Shown: in pieces, positions 1 to 7,915 of the stretch | Position numbering within the stretch: the first letter of the stretch is position 1 | Layout of the letters: each line of letters starts with the position of its first letter | Source: AG-12 sp027339635 | GTDB taxonomy: Bacteria; Chloroflexota; Dormibacteria; Aeolococcales; Bog-877 | Length of the DNA stretch: 64,000 nt | NCBI GenBank assembly: GCA_027339635.1 | Contig: DAHWNZ010000002.1 | Span: 1 to 64,000 of the forward strand | Direction: 5' to 3' | The notes under the pieces: model-generated | Seen by the model: the letters and a program-made list of their open reading frames with translations, nothing else | Told to the model about the DNA's origin: nothing | Database searches by the model: none | Made by a program: the position numbers and the translations under genes

Positions 1-279
1 GGCTACTCCATCCACGACCATGTCGAGACCCTGGAACGGTACGTGGGACCGGACCTCTTCGATGTGGTGGTGGCCAACAGCAACCTCGGGCTGCCGCTGT
101 CACCAGCGGCGGTGGAGGCTGGGATCCGCCGGGTGACCTTCGATCGCAAGCAGCTGGTTGGCGGCGGAGGCCGCCCCCGCTACGTTCTGGCCGACCTCGC
201 CAGCAACAGGCTCACGACCCACCACGACCCCGACAAGCTGGCCCGGGTGCTGATGAAACGGGTCTGGGGCAAGGTCTGA
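1..279 (+). CDS. YvcK/CofD-like gluconeogenesis factor, C-terminal end (5' truncated by window)
   Basis: The reading frame is open from base 1 and ends with TGA at 277-279, so only the last 92 residues are visible. The segment with GYSIHDHVETL followed by DVVVANSN and a final stretch ending in KVWGKV-like residues resembles the C-terminus of the YvcK/CofD-like family. These are cytoplasmic nucleotide-sugar-binding proteins needed for cell-wall homeostasis on gluconeogenic carbon. It converges with the D-Ala ligase gene, one base apart. The family assignment rests on this short segment only. Confidence 0.7.
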   Translation, partial: GYSIHDHVETLERYVGPDLFDVVVANSNLGLPLSPAAVEAGIRRVTFDRKQLVGGGGRPRYVLADLASNRLTTHHDPDKLARVLMKRVWGKV

Positions 280-280
280 G

Positions 281-1426
281 CTACACCTTGCCGAGCAGGG
301 CGTTCTCGGCCAGGAGGTTGCCCGGGAGGACCGTCTGGATTGAGGGCTTTGGTTGCAGCGCCTCCCCCACCAGCTCGTCCAGCAGGGTGGCGAAGCTGAC
401 TCCGCTGGCCTCCCAGAGGTAGAAGGCGAGCGAGCCCGGGATCGTGTTGACCTCGTTGAGACTGAGCTCGCCGCTCTGGGACAGAAGGAAGTCCACCCGA
501 ACGGTCCCCCGGCATCCCAAAGCCGAAAAGGCCTTCGCGGCGAGACGTTGCACCTCGCCCCGAAGGTCCTGGGAGATCTTGGCCGGCAGTTCCCGGCGGG
601 AGTCGCCCTTGGCGCCATCTCCCTTCGACTTCTGGGCCAGGCTCCCGCCCGGGGCGTACTTGTCGGAGTAGGAAAGAACCCCCGGCCCCTTCAGCGGCCG
701 TTCCACCTCGCTCACGAGAGGGTTTCCGCATGAGCGCACGGCACAGTTCAGGTCCTGGGCCCCCCTGACGGCGGGCTCCACCAGAAGCTCGGAGTCGAAC
801 GAGAGGGCGAGGCTCGCCGCCTCCGTCAGCTCGTCCCGGCTGGAAGCCAGGCTGACTCCGATGCTGGAACCTCCGTGATTCGGCTTGACGACAGCTGGAA
901 GTGGGACCTCGTCCGCAAAAGCCTGGAAGTCCTGAAGTGAGCGTGCCAGGCGGGCTTCGACGACAGGGATCCCCGCAGCCCGCAGCAGCTGCTTGCAGCG
1001 GAACTTGTCCATGGCCAGAGAGCTCGCCATGAGTCCGCTGCCGACCACGGGGATGCGGGCCAGGTCGGCGAGAGCAGCCAGCACCCCGTCCTCGCCCATG
1101 CCACCGTGGGTCAGAGGAAAGATGACGTCGACCGCCATCTCCCTTGGCGGCCGCAGCCGGGAAGCGGCTCCCTGACGGAAGCGACCGGTGGCGAGATCCA
1201 GCGAGACCGGATCGCCATCCTCGGGCAGGCTGGTGCGAAACCTGGTCAGCTGGGAGAACCCAGGATCGGTGAGCCATACCCCCTGTTTGGTGATGTAGAT
1301 GGGTATGACCTCGGCTCCCAGCTCGCTCAGGACCGGCATCACCTGGCACGCCGTTATCACGCTGATCTCGTGCTCTGGGGAGGTGGAGCCGAAGACGGCC
1401 GCGATCCTGGTTCCCTTGCGCATCAA
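281..1426 (-). CDS. ddl: D-alanine--D-alanine ligase
   Basis: ATP-grasp ligase that joins two D-alanines for peptidoglycan precursors in the cytoplasm. The 381-residue length fits the longer Ddl proteins. The N-terminal EHEISVITACQ motif, the ATP-binding KPNHGGSSIGVS loop and the C-terminal EVNTIPGS motif are all present. The usual bulky segment after the PG of that last motif reads SLAFYLW, so specificity (D-Ala versus D-lactate as second substrate) is not settled from sequence alone. The start overlaps the stop of the upstream murF gene by four bases, so the two are probably translated together. Confidence 0.92.
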   Translation of the reverse strand: MMRKGTRIAAVFGSTSPEHEISVITACQVMPVLSELGAEVIPIYITKQGVWLTDPGFSQLTRFRTSLPEDGDPVSLDLATGRFRQGAASRLRPPREMAVDVIFPLTHGGMGEDGVLAALADLARIPVVGSGLMASSLAMDKFRCKQLLRAAGIPVVEARLARSLQDFQAFADEVPLPAVVKPNHGGSSIGVSLASSRDELTEAASLALSFDSELLVEPAVRGAQDLNCAVRSCGNPLVSEVERPLKGPGVLSYSDKYAPGGSLAQKSKGDGAKGDSRRELPAKISQDLRGEVQRLAAKAFSALGCRGTVRVDFLLSQSGELSLNEVNTIPGSLAFYLWEASGVSFATLLDELVGEALQPKPSIQTVLPGNLLAENALLGKV

Positions 1427-3003
1427 CTTCCCTCCAGGTACTGGTCGGGCAGGTCGTTCTCAAACAGGACGACGCTGCCCACGCCCGCGACCGATGGCAG
1501 GATCTTCTGGGCCTCGGCCAGGTCGGCGACCACACTCACCTGATGACCCGGGAATCCGCGCCGGTCGAGCCCCATGCGGATGGGAGCGCTTCGCCGGGGT
1601 CCGACCAGGATCACGTGGGTGCAGACGTCGGCAGCCATCTCCCCCAGGTCGATCATGTTCTGCTCCTGCTCCGGCCCCAACTCAATGTATCCAGGGGTGA
1701 CCAGGACCCTGCGCACTCCGGGCAGAGCCCCAAGCAGCCTCAGTGCCTCGGCAGCCCCGTCAGGATTCGAATTGTAGGCGTCGTCGATGATCGTGATGCC
1801 GGCGTTGCGGGTGACCTCCAGGCGATGGGCGGCCCCCCGCAGCCGCCCCACCTTCTGCTTGAGCTCCGCCAGCGGCTGCCCCAGCTCTATCGCCACCGCC
1901 AGGGCGCAGAGGAGGTCGGAGAGGAGGTGGCGGCCGTACAGCGGGGTCACGAGGCTCAAATCCTCACCGGAGCTGCCCCGAAGCCGGAAGGAGGTCCCCT
2001 CCGCGGTGACCTCCTCGTCCTCCACCCAGAACCGGTCCTGATCCGTCCCCACCTGAACCAGGCGGGCCCGCAGATGGCTCAGCAGCACGTCCTTCTCCGC
2101 GATGGCGGACGGCATCACGGCGAATCCCCCTTCCGGGACCGCCGCCAGCAGCTCCGACTTCGCTTCGGCGATTCGCCTGCGAGTGCCGAACCTCTCCAGA
2201 TGCATCAGGCCGATGGCCGTGAGAATGGCCACCCGGGGCTCTGTGAAGGAGCAGATCTCGGCGATCTCACCGGGTCTGTAGGCTCCCATCTCGACAACCG
2301 CCACGCGGTGCTCCGGAGCCAGCCCCTCGTTGATCGCGCGGCAGACGCCGAGGGTGGTGTTGAAACTCTCCGGAGTGGCGAAGCAGGGTGAGTCCGCGCT
2401 GTCCAGCAACTGCTGCAGCAGGACCTTGGTTGTGGTCTTGCCGTAGCTGCCCGTGATCCCGATCACCAGGGGCCCAGAGGCTCGCAGCCGAGCCCTCGCC
2501 ATGCCGATGTACCGGCGTCGCTGCCCAGCCTCGTAGGGGCTGAGCAGAGCGGTCGCCAGGCTGAGCGCGGCCACCAGGACCAGATCCACCAAACCCATCG
2601 CGAGGGCGCCCTCCGGGCCGGCCCAGAAGGCGAAGAACAGCGCGACCAGGGTCAGGCCGGCGGCGCTCAGGGCCAGCCTGCGGGCGCGCCTGGTCCAGGT
2701 GAGCCTCGAGCGGGTGGCAAACGGCCGGTAGAGGCCAAGGGGTAGGACGGCCGCCAGGATCAGGGCCGGTAGCAGCACCCTCCTGGTGAGCACAGCTCCC
2801 GCCAGCGCCAGCGCGATCCCGCCCAGCGCCAGCGCCAGCTGCCAGGGCAGCTTCTCCCGCAGTCGCCGCCTCGCGGTGGGCCAGAGGCGGGAGGGCAGGT
2901 ACTCGTCGAGCTGAAAGAGGTAGAGCCAACCCAAAAGCTGCCTCAGGGAGGTGCAGACCCCGACCACGGCCAGCACCGCGGCCTGCCACGCGTACAGCTC
3001 CAC
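1423..3003 (-). CDS. murF: MurF-type Mur ligase with N-terminal membrane domain
   Basis: Predicted UDP-MurNAc-tripeptide--D-alanyl-D-alanine ligase, the step after Ddl. The Mur ligase part begins near residue 178 with the P-loop GITGSYGKTTTK; later motifs include ESFNTTLG and DDAYNSNPD, typical of MurF. At 526 residues it is about 70 longer than a soluble MurF. The first ~160 residues hold about five hydrophobic segments (roughly 5-28, 55-74, 78-94, 110-128, 135-155), so the enzyme is probably tethered to the membrane. Start is GTG, four bases after the stop of the hydrolase gene. Confidence 0.85.
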   Translation of the reverse strand: MELYAWQAAVLAVVGVCTSLRQLLGWLYLFQLDEYLPSRLWPTARRRLREKLPWQLALALGGIALALAGAVLTRRVLLPALILAAVLPLGLYRPFATRSRLTWTRRARRLALSAAGLTLVALFFAFWAGPEGALAMGLVDLVLVAALSLATALLSPYEAGQRRRYIGMARARLRASGPLVIGITGSYGKTTTKVLLQQLLDSADSPCFATPESFNTTLGVCRAINEGLAPEHRVAVVEMGAYRPGEIAEICSFTEPRVAILTAIGLMHLERFGTRRRIAEAKSELLAAVPEGGFAVMPSAIAEKDVLLSHLRARLVQVGTDQDRFWVEDEEVTAEGTSFRLRGSSGEDLSLVTPLYGRHLLSDLLCALAVAIELGQPLAELKQKVGRLRGAAHRLEVTRNAGITIIDDAYNSNPDGAAEALRLLGALPGVRRVLVTPGYIELGPEQEQNMIDLGEMAADVCTHVILVGPRRSAPIRMGLDRRGFPGHQVSVVADLAEAQKILPSVAGVGSVVLFENDLPDQYLEGS

Positions 3004-3007
3004 TGGC

Positions 3008-3817
3008 TCAGACCTCCGCTGCCATGAAGGAGTCGAAGATCACGGCGAACCGGACCGCCTCGTCCGCGAAGGGGAAGTGGCCGCTGTTCTCCAGGACCAC
3101 CAACTCCGAGGTGGACACGATGGCCCGGAGCCTCTCGGCATGAGGCCTGAGGGGCAGCTCCTGGTCTTGGGCGCCCCAAATGATCAAGGCGGGGATCGAG
3201 ATCTCGGACGCGATCTCGCTGAGGTCCTCACCGACAGCGGCCACCAAGGTGGGCCGCAGAGCGGGCGCGGCCGCCCGGTAGTCCGGTGACCCGAACCTCT
3301 GGATCAGCAGCTCCTGGGCCCTAGCCCCGACCGGATCCGGAAGGGGGCGCGTCAGCGTACGCAGGGCGCGATAGGTCCTGACCCTGATCCCGGGCGCGGC
3401 CTGCGCTTCAGGGCGGATGCCGGAAGGCGCGCAGAACAGGACCCGGTCGGGGCCGGGGGCGCCCGCGGCGAGCCGCATGGCGATGGCGCCCCCGTACGAG
3501 TGGCCGAGCAGGCTGTAGCCGTCCCTGGTCCGATCGGCCAGCCAGCGACTCACCAGGGAGGCGTAGCTGGCGGTGGTCCAGCCTCCCTGGCCGAGAGGGG
3601 ATTCCCCGAAGCCGGGAAGGTCCAGGGCGAGCATCCGCCTCCTGGTCCGGCTCAGGCGCAGCAGACCCGCGAATGTCGCAGCACTCGCCCCCCATCCGTG
3701 CAGGAGCACGATCGGCGGATCCTCCCCGGGACGATCCAGCCAGGAGACCGACAGGCCGTCCACCTGGCCGCTCGCCCTGGAAGCGGCAGTTCTAGGACCG
3801 TCAGTCGGCATTGGCAC
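3008..3817 (-). CDS. Alpha/beta-fold hydrolase
   Basis: A 269-residue alpha/beta hydrolase. The oxyanion region LLHGWGAS, the nucleophile elbow GHSYGG (Ser), the acid in IWGAQDQELP and the catalytic His in NSGHFPF are all present, so it should be active as an esterase, lipase or C-C hydrolase. Substrate cannot be read from sequence. It is the first gene of the hydrolase-murF-ddl block. A TAGACT hexamer ends nine bases before the ATG and no ribosome-binding site is visible, which suggests a leaderless mRNA. Confidence 0.85.
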   Translation of the reverse strand: MPMPTDGPRTAASRASGQVDGLSVSWLDRPGEDPPIVLLHGWGASAATFAGLLRLSRTRRRMLALDLPGFGESPLGQGGWTTASYASLVSRWLADRTRDGYSLLGHSYGGAIAMRLAAGAPGPDRVLFCAPSGIRPEAQAAPGIRVRTYRALRTLTRPLPDPVGARAQELLIQRFGSPDYRAAAPALRPTLVAAVGEDLSEIASEISIPALIIWGAQDQELPLRPHAERLRAIVSTSELVVLENSGHFPFADEAVRFAVIFDSFMAAEV

Positions 3818-3939
3818 TGGAGTCTACCGGCAGCGCGGGATCACGCATTCGCGGCAAGCGGACCCAAGGTGGGCGAGAACGCCAGCACCGGGGCCGGACA
3901 ACCTTAAGCGCTGTCTCAGCCGGTGATCGTCGATTTGTG

Positions 3940-3969
3940 TTGAGATCGCACGATGTCGAGCTCTATAAT
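3940..3969 (+). promoter_or_regulatory. Sigma-70-type promoter of the two-component operon
   Basis: TTGAGA at 3940-3945, an 18-base spacer and a perfect TATAAT at 3964-3969. The GTG at 3980 lies ten bases further on, so transcription should start at or just before the start codon. The promoter lies downstream of the in-frame ATG at 3953, which argues against that ATG being the real start. Confidence 0.7.
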
Positions 3970-3979
3970 CCCGCCTGCC

Positions 3980-4675
3980 GTGTCCGACCCGCCCTTGGAT
4001 TCCCGCCCCACCCGGGTACTGGTAGTGGACGACGAGGCGTCCATCACGGAGTTCATCGAACTGGGCCTGCGGCGTGAGGGGTTCGAGGTCCGCACTGCGC
4101 CCGATGGCCGGGCCGCGTTGACAGCCGTAGACCAGTTCCGCCCGGACGTGGTGATCCTGGACATCATGATGCCCAGGATGGATGGGCTCAGCCTGACCAA
4201 GGAGCTGGCGGGAGACCACCGTCGCAGCCTGATCATCCTCAGCGCCAAGGACGAGACCAAGGATCGCATCACCGGCCTGGAGCTGGGAGCCGACGACTAC
4301 CTGGTGAAGCCCTTTGACTTCGGAGAGCTGCTCGCCCGGGTCAGATCGGTCCTGCGGCGCCGCCAGCCGGAGCAGGCGGCCCTGCTCCTCGTGGGATCCT
4401 TGGAGCTGGACCGGAGGCGTCGGATCGCTCGCTATCAAGGGGAGCAGATCGACCTCTCACCTCGGGAATTCGACCTGCTCTCGTTTCTGGCCGAACACCA
4501 GGGCGTGGTCGTGGAACGGGACCGGATCCTGAACGCGGTCTGGGGCGTTGCCTTCTACGGGGACGACAACAACCTGGAGGTTTACGTGCGCTACCTGCGC
4601 CGCAAGCTGGGCGACTCGGAGCGCAAGCTGATCCAGACTGTGCGTGGCGTCGGGTACCGGCTTGTCGTCGACTGA
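3980..4675 (+). CDS. OmpR/PhoB-family response regulator
   Basis: Cytoplasmic DNA-binding response regulator of 231 residues. The receiver domain has the acidic pair VVDDE, the phosphoacceptor Asp in VVILDIMMPRMDG (about residue 61) and the conserved Lys in DDYLVKPF. The C-terminal winged helix shows LSPREFDLL and YLRRKLGD, followed by VRGVGYRL. I chose GTG 3980 because a complete promoter lies just before it; an in-frame ATG at 3953 would add nine residues but sits inside that promoter. It overlaps its histidine kinase partner by 32 bases. Its targets are unknown. Confidence 0.93.
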   Translation: MSDPPLDSRPTRVLVVDDEASITEFIELGLRREGFEVRTAPDGRAALTAVDQFRPDVVILDIMMPRMDGLSLTKELAGDHRRSLIILSAKDETKDRITGLELGADDYLVKPFDFGELLARVRSVLRRRQPEQAALLLVGSLELDRRRRIARYQGEQIDLSPREFDLLSFLAEHQGVVVERDRILNAVWGVAFYGDDNNLEVYVRYLRRKLGDSERKLIQTVRGVGYRLVVD

Positions 4676-6167
4676 CGGCCGGGTCCGGTGGTACCACAGC
4701 CTGCGCTGGCGCCTGACCCTGAGCTTCGTCGCGCTGATGGCAATCCTGCTGGCGGTCGCGGGGACGATCGAATACTCGCTACTGCGCGGCGCGGTCATAT
4801 CCAGTCGCTCGCAGACTATGACCACCGCCTTTCAGGATGCCAGAGCGGTCTTGCTTCGACTGGAGCGAACCCGCGCCACCCACGGGCGCAAGCCCCTCGG
4901 AGATGCCGCCTTGGCCAAGGCGCTGGTCGACCAGCTGGCGCTCGGCCGCCTCTCCGCGGTCGTGGTCGGCCCCAACCTGACCCGGCTGGCGTCCGCGGCC
5001 CCGGGCAACCCGCCCCATCCGCCCGTCGTCGCGGGCCCGAGTGCTCCCCTGGCCGGCCACTCGGTCCTTCTGGCTGCGGCGGACTTCGATACTCGCAGCG
5101 CTCCCATGCTGATCACGGCCAGGTCGAGCACCGATCTGGTGATGGTCTTTCCGCTGGCGGCGAGAACCGGGCGCGACCTGGGAGCAGTTGTGCTGTCGGA
5201 GTCGGCCGCGCCTCTCGACGGAGAGTTGTCCACCGCCTCCCTGGTGATCGAGCTGGGCAGCCTGGCCGTACTCCTGCTGGCCCTTGGGACCGGACTTTGG
5301 ATCACAACCCGCTCGATGCGGCCCCTCCAGCAGCTGACGAGAGCGGCCGCCTCGCTGGGAGCGGGAGACCTGAGCCAGCGCTCGGGCCTCACACCAAGGG
5401 GCGACGAGGTGGGCGTCCTGGCCAAGGTCTTCGACGAGATGGCGGAGAGCGTCGAGCGCACGGTCAGGGTGCGAGAGGAGGCGGAACGACAGATGCGCCA
5501 GTTCATCGCCGACGCCTCACACGAGCTGCGCACTCCGCTCACCTCCATCAAGGGATATTTGGAGGTCCTTCAGCGCGGAGCCATCGCCGATCCCGCCGCC
5601 GTCACCAGGGCGCTCGCCACCATGTCCCAGGAGGCAGAGCGGATGCGCCGCCTGGTGAGCGATCTCTTGACCCTGGCCCGAGCCGACCAGGGTCAGACGC
5701 TCCAGCTGCGCCCCGTCGACCTGGCCGGCTTTCTGGAAGAATTCCTGGAGGCCCGGGAGGGGAACGTCATCCGCGACCTGGGACCTAACCTCATGGCCCT
5801 GGCCGACCCTGACGCGCTCTTCACGATCTGCCAGAACCTCCAGATCAATGCCGAACGCCACGGGGGAGGTCAGCAAGTCGAATGGCGAACCGTGGAATCG
5901 CCAGACCAGGTCGGGTTCTGCTGCGCGGATAGAGGTCCGGGCATCTCCGAAGAGGACCTCCCGCATGTGTTCGAGCGCTTCTATCGCGCTGGCGGCTCTC
6001 GGTCGCGCCAAGACGGAGGCAGCGGCCTCGGGCTGGCCATCGTCCAGTCATTGGTGGAGCGACAGGGTGGAGCCGTGCGGGCCGACTCGAAATTTGGCGA
6101 CGGCGCCAGCTTCACGGTCTGGCTGAGGCGGGCCCGAGCGTCGGACTGGCGCCCCGGTCAGAGCTGA
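4644..6167 (+). CDS. Membrane sensor histidine kinase, partner of the upstream regulator
   Basis: A 507-residue kinase. Transmembrane helices lie at about 22-44 and 200-222, with an extracytoplasmic sensor loop of ~155 residues between them, then a HAMP domain to ~275. The HisKA motif ASHELRTPLTSIKG places the phosphorylated His at 293. The ATPase domain shows INAERHG, DRGPGIS, FERFYR and GSGLGLAI. The sensor loop is rich in Ala and Pro and matches no ligand-binding fold I recognise. The GTG start inside the regulator gene implies translational coupling. Confidence 0.93.
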   Translation: MASGTGLSSTDGRVRWYHSLRWRLTLSFVALMAILLAVAGTIEYSLLRGAVISSRSQTMTTAFQDARAVLLRLERTRATHGRKPLGDAALAKALVDQLALGRLSAVVVGPNLTRLASAAPGNPPHPPVVAGPSAPLAGHSVLLAAADFDTRSAPMLITARSSTDLVMVFPLAARTGRDLGAVVLSESAAPLDGELSTASLVIELGSLAVLLLALGTGLWITTRSMRPLQQLTRAAASLGAGDLSQRSGLTPRGDEVGVLAKVFDEMAESVERTVRVREEAERQMRQFIADASHELRTPLTSIKGYLEVLQRGAIADPAAVTRALATMSQEAERMRRLVSDLLTLARADQGQTLQLRPVDLAGFLEEFLEAREGNVIRDLGPNLMALADPDALFTICQNLQINAERHGGGQQVEWRTVESPDQVGFCCADRGPGISEEDLPHVFERFYRAGGSRSRQDGGSGLGLAIVQSLVERQGGAVRADSKFGDGASFTVWLRRARASDWRPGQS

Positions 6168-6171
6168 CCGC

Positions 6172-6477
6172 CTACAGAGGGCGACGCATGACCACCATCC
6201 TGGTCACCCCCGGCCACTCGGACGGCTCGACTGAAAGGACCACCTCCCCATCCGCCGCGCAACTCCTGGGGACCGACTGGCTGGGTTCGCCGTCATCGAG
6301 CAGGACCTCGAGTCGTACTCCTCGGGGCAACCGGTCCAGGGCAACCCTGGTCCGCACGAAGGTCAGAGGGCAGCCGACACCACGAAGGTCGAGTCGGGCG
6401 GGCTCAGGCGGTCCATTTCCGGCGGCTCCTCCCACCTCGTTCCCTGGGCCCTCTGCCCCAAGCGTTTTCGTAACCAT
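6172..6477 (-). CDS. TusA/SirA-like sulfur carrier family protein
   Basis: A 101-residue protein with an LDLRGVGCP motif, the signature of TusA-like proteins that carry sulfur as a persulfide on this Cys (residue 36). The following helix-strand pattern LDRLPRGVRLEVLLDDGE also fits the fold. About 28 extra residues rich in Gly and Pro precede the domain. ATG 6477 is the likely start; a longer frame upstream has no family similarity. No sulfurtransferase or molybdenum-cofactor gene is adjacent, so the sulfur acceptor is unknown. It converges with the histidine kinase, with a four-base gap. Confidence 0.78.
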   Translation of the reverse strand: MVTKTLGAEGPGNEVGGAAGNGPPEPARLDLRGVGCPLTFVRTRVALDRLPRGVRLEVLLDDGEPSQSVPRSCAADGEVVLSVEPSEWPGVTRMVVMRRPL

Positions 6478-6505
6478 CTCGGTCGTGCTACCGTAGCACT
6501 GACAT

Positions 6506-6694
6506 ATGAAGCATTTATTGCGACACCCGCTCTCCGCGGTCCTCCTGGTCTTGGTGATCCTCTTCGTTGCCTTTTTTGTGGTTCTGCCCGCCGTCAGCCT
6601 CATCATCCACCTGCTCATCGGGCTGGCCATAATCTGGGTGTTGTTCTCACTGTTCCGGGTTTTCCGCCACCACCAGCCCGCGACCAGAGCCTGA
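6506..6694 (+). CDS. Small two-helix membrane protein, function unknown
   Basis: A 62-residue protein, nearly all hydrophobic. Two membrane helices (about 9-29 and 31-52) lie between a basic N-terminus (MKHLLRH) and a basic C-terminal tail (RVFRHHQ). Codon third positions are mostly G or C, as in neighbouring genes. It is divergent from the TusA-like gene. No family is recognised. Confidence 0.55.
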   Translation: MKHLLRHPLSAVLLVLVILFVAFFVVLPAVSLIIHLLIGLAIIWVLFSLFRVFRHHQPATRA

Positions 6695-6807
6695 GCGCAG
6701 GTCGAGGTCGGCCGAAGCACCGAATGCACACGCTCTGGTTGACGACCTGGAGCGGCGTCGAGCGATCGCCGGTGTGCTAAGAGTCTGAAGGCCGCTGGGC
6801 GACATCC

Positions 6808-7388
6808 TCAGAGGCGGTCGAAAGCGCCACTGCGTCTGCCCGCACGTTCGAAGTAGGCGAACAACAGGTAGGCGGCACTGGCCCATGATGCCCCCACCAG
6901 CAGCTCCCAGAGGATGTCGGGCGCGGCCGCCGTGAACGACGCGCCCTGCGCCAGCATGCGCCCCGCAGCGATCCCATGGGTCAGGGGCACGATCTGAGCG
7001 AGATCCCGAAGAGGCGCCGGAAGCTGGCGCAGAGGCACCTCCACCCCACAAAGCAGGATCATCAAGAAGTAGGCGATGTTGGAGATGAGGAACACGTCTC
7101 GAACCCGCAGCCCCACCGAACCCAGTGCCATGCCGAACCCGGTGCAGGATGCGCAGGTCACGATGACCGCCAGGGCCAGCCCGGGCAGGGCGGTCGGCGG
7201 TGGGCGGAAGCCCAGGAGCAGCGCCGAAAACAGGAAGCCGAAGATGCAGGTCTGGAGGGCGGAGATCACAACCGGCAGACCACGACCGAGGAACAGGGCC
7301 AGGCGGTTCCCGTGGTGGTGAGATAGGTGCGGCGCAGCTCCTCGATCTCAACCGCAGGCCGCGCGGAGGAGGCGGTTGGAGCAGGCAC
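6808..7388 (-). pseudogene. ABC transporter remnant: ATPase start joined to permease C-terminal half
   Basis: From 7348 down to 6808 one frame encodes the C-terminal half (~150 residues) of an ABC-2 permease, with four membrane segments; the first half is missing. A different frame, starting at GTG 7388, reads VEIEELRRTYL, which resembles the first strand of an ABC ATPase. That frame ends at 7266 after 40 codons. A TATATT box at 7404-7399 lies ten bases before the GTG. I infer that a deletion removed most of the ATPase gene and the first half of the permease gene. The permease part is secure; the ATPase part is less so. Confidence 0.6.
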
Positions 7389-7441
7389 AGGACTGGGAAA
7401 TATACCCGCTCAGCCCACCCCGGGGAAGCTTCGAACTGGGC

Positions 7442-7915
7442 TCAGCGCCGACCCATGAGCTGCACCTCGAGGCATGCCTCCATGGGCAGCTCGGCGACCC
7501 CCACGGCAACCCGGGCATGGGTCCCCGCCGGACCGAGGATGGCCACCAGGAGTTCCGAGGCTCCGTCCGCTACCTCCGGCTGGCGGGCGAAGTCGGTCGC
7601 ACATCGCACGAAGACGGTCATGCTCACGAGCCCCGCGATCATGCTCAAGCCGCCCGCAGCCGTGGCAAGGGAGGCCAGGGCACCAAGAGCGGCCTGCCTG
7701 GCAGCGACGACCCCCGCCTCGACGGTCATCGTCTCCCCCAGCCGTCCCGTCATCACCCGCCCATCTCTCATTGGGAGCACACCCGATGTGACTATCAGGG
7801 ATCCCGCGGCGACGAAGGGGGCGTACTTCGCCACCGGCGCCGGGGGGACGGGCAGGGTCAAACCGAGGCCCCTGAGCCTAGCCTCGGGGGAGTCCGCGTT
7901 CTGGTCTTCTGTCAA
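7442..7915 (-). CDS. RidA (YjgF/YER057c) family protein
   Basis: A 157-residue RidA-family protein; family members hydrolyse reactive imine/enamine intermediates or act in related deaminations. Visible family features are the N-terminal core YAPFVAAGSLIVTSGVLP and the C-terminal HARVAVGVAELPMEACLEV, with an Arg at 135 and a Glu at 150 where the family keeps them. The start is TTG 7915: GCGGAGG lies a few bases upstream and the TTG overlaps the stop of the BNR gene (TTGA). Last gene of the DUF1232-rplI-dnaB-purA-BNR operon. It belongs to the longer YjgF-like subgroup, so its substrate is uncertain. Confidence 0.85.
   Translation of the reverse strand: MTEDQNADSPEARLRGLGLTLPVPPAPVAKYAPFVAAGSLIVTSGVLPMRDGRVMTGRLGETMTVEAGVVAARQAALGALASLATAAGGLSMIAGLVSMTVFVRCATDFARQPEVADGASELLVAILGPAGTHARVAVGVAELPMEACLEVQLMGRR

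Noticed and set aside
180..1535. A 451-codon minus-strand frame over ddl
   Set aside because: It is another frame on the same strand as ddl; only the ddl frame has ATP-grasp motifs.
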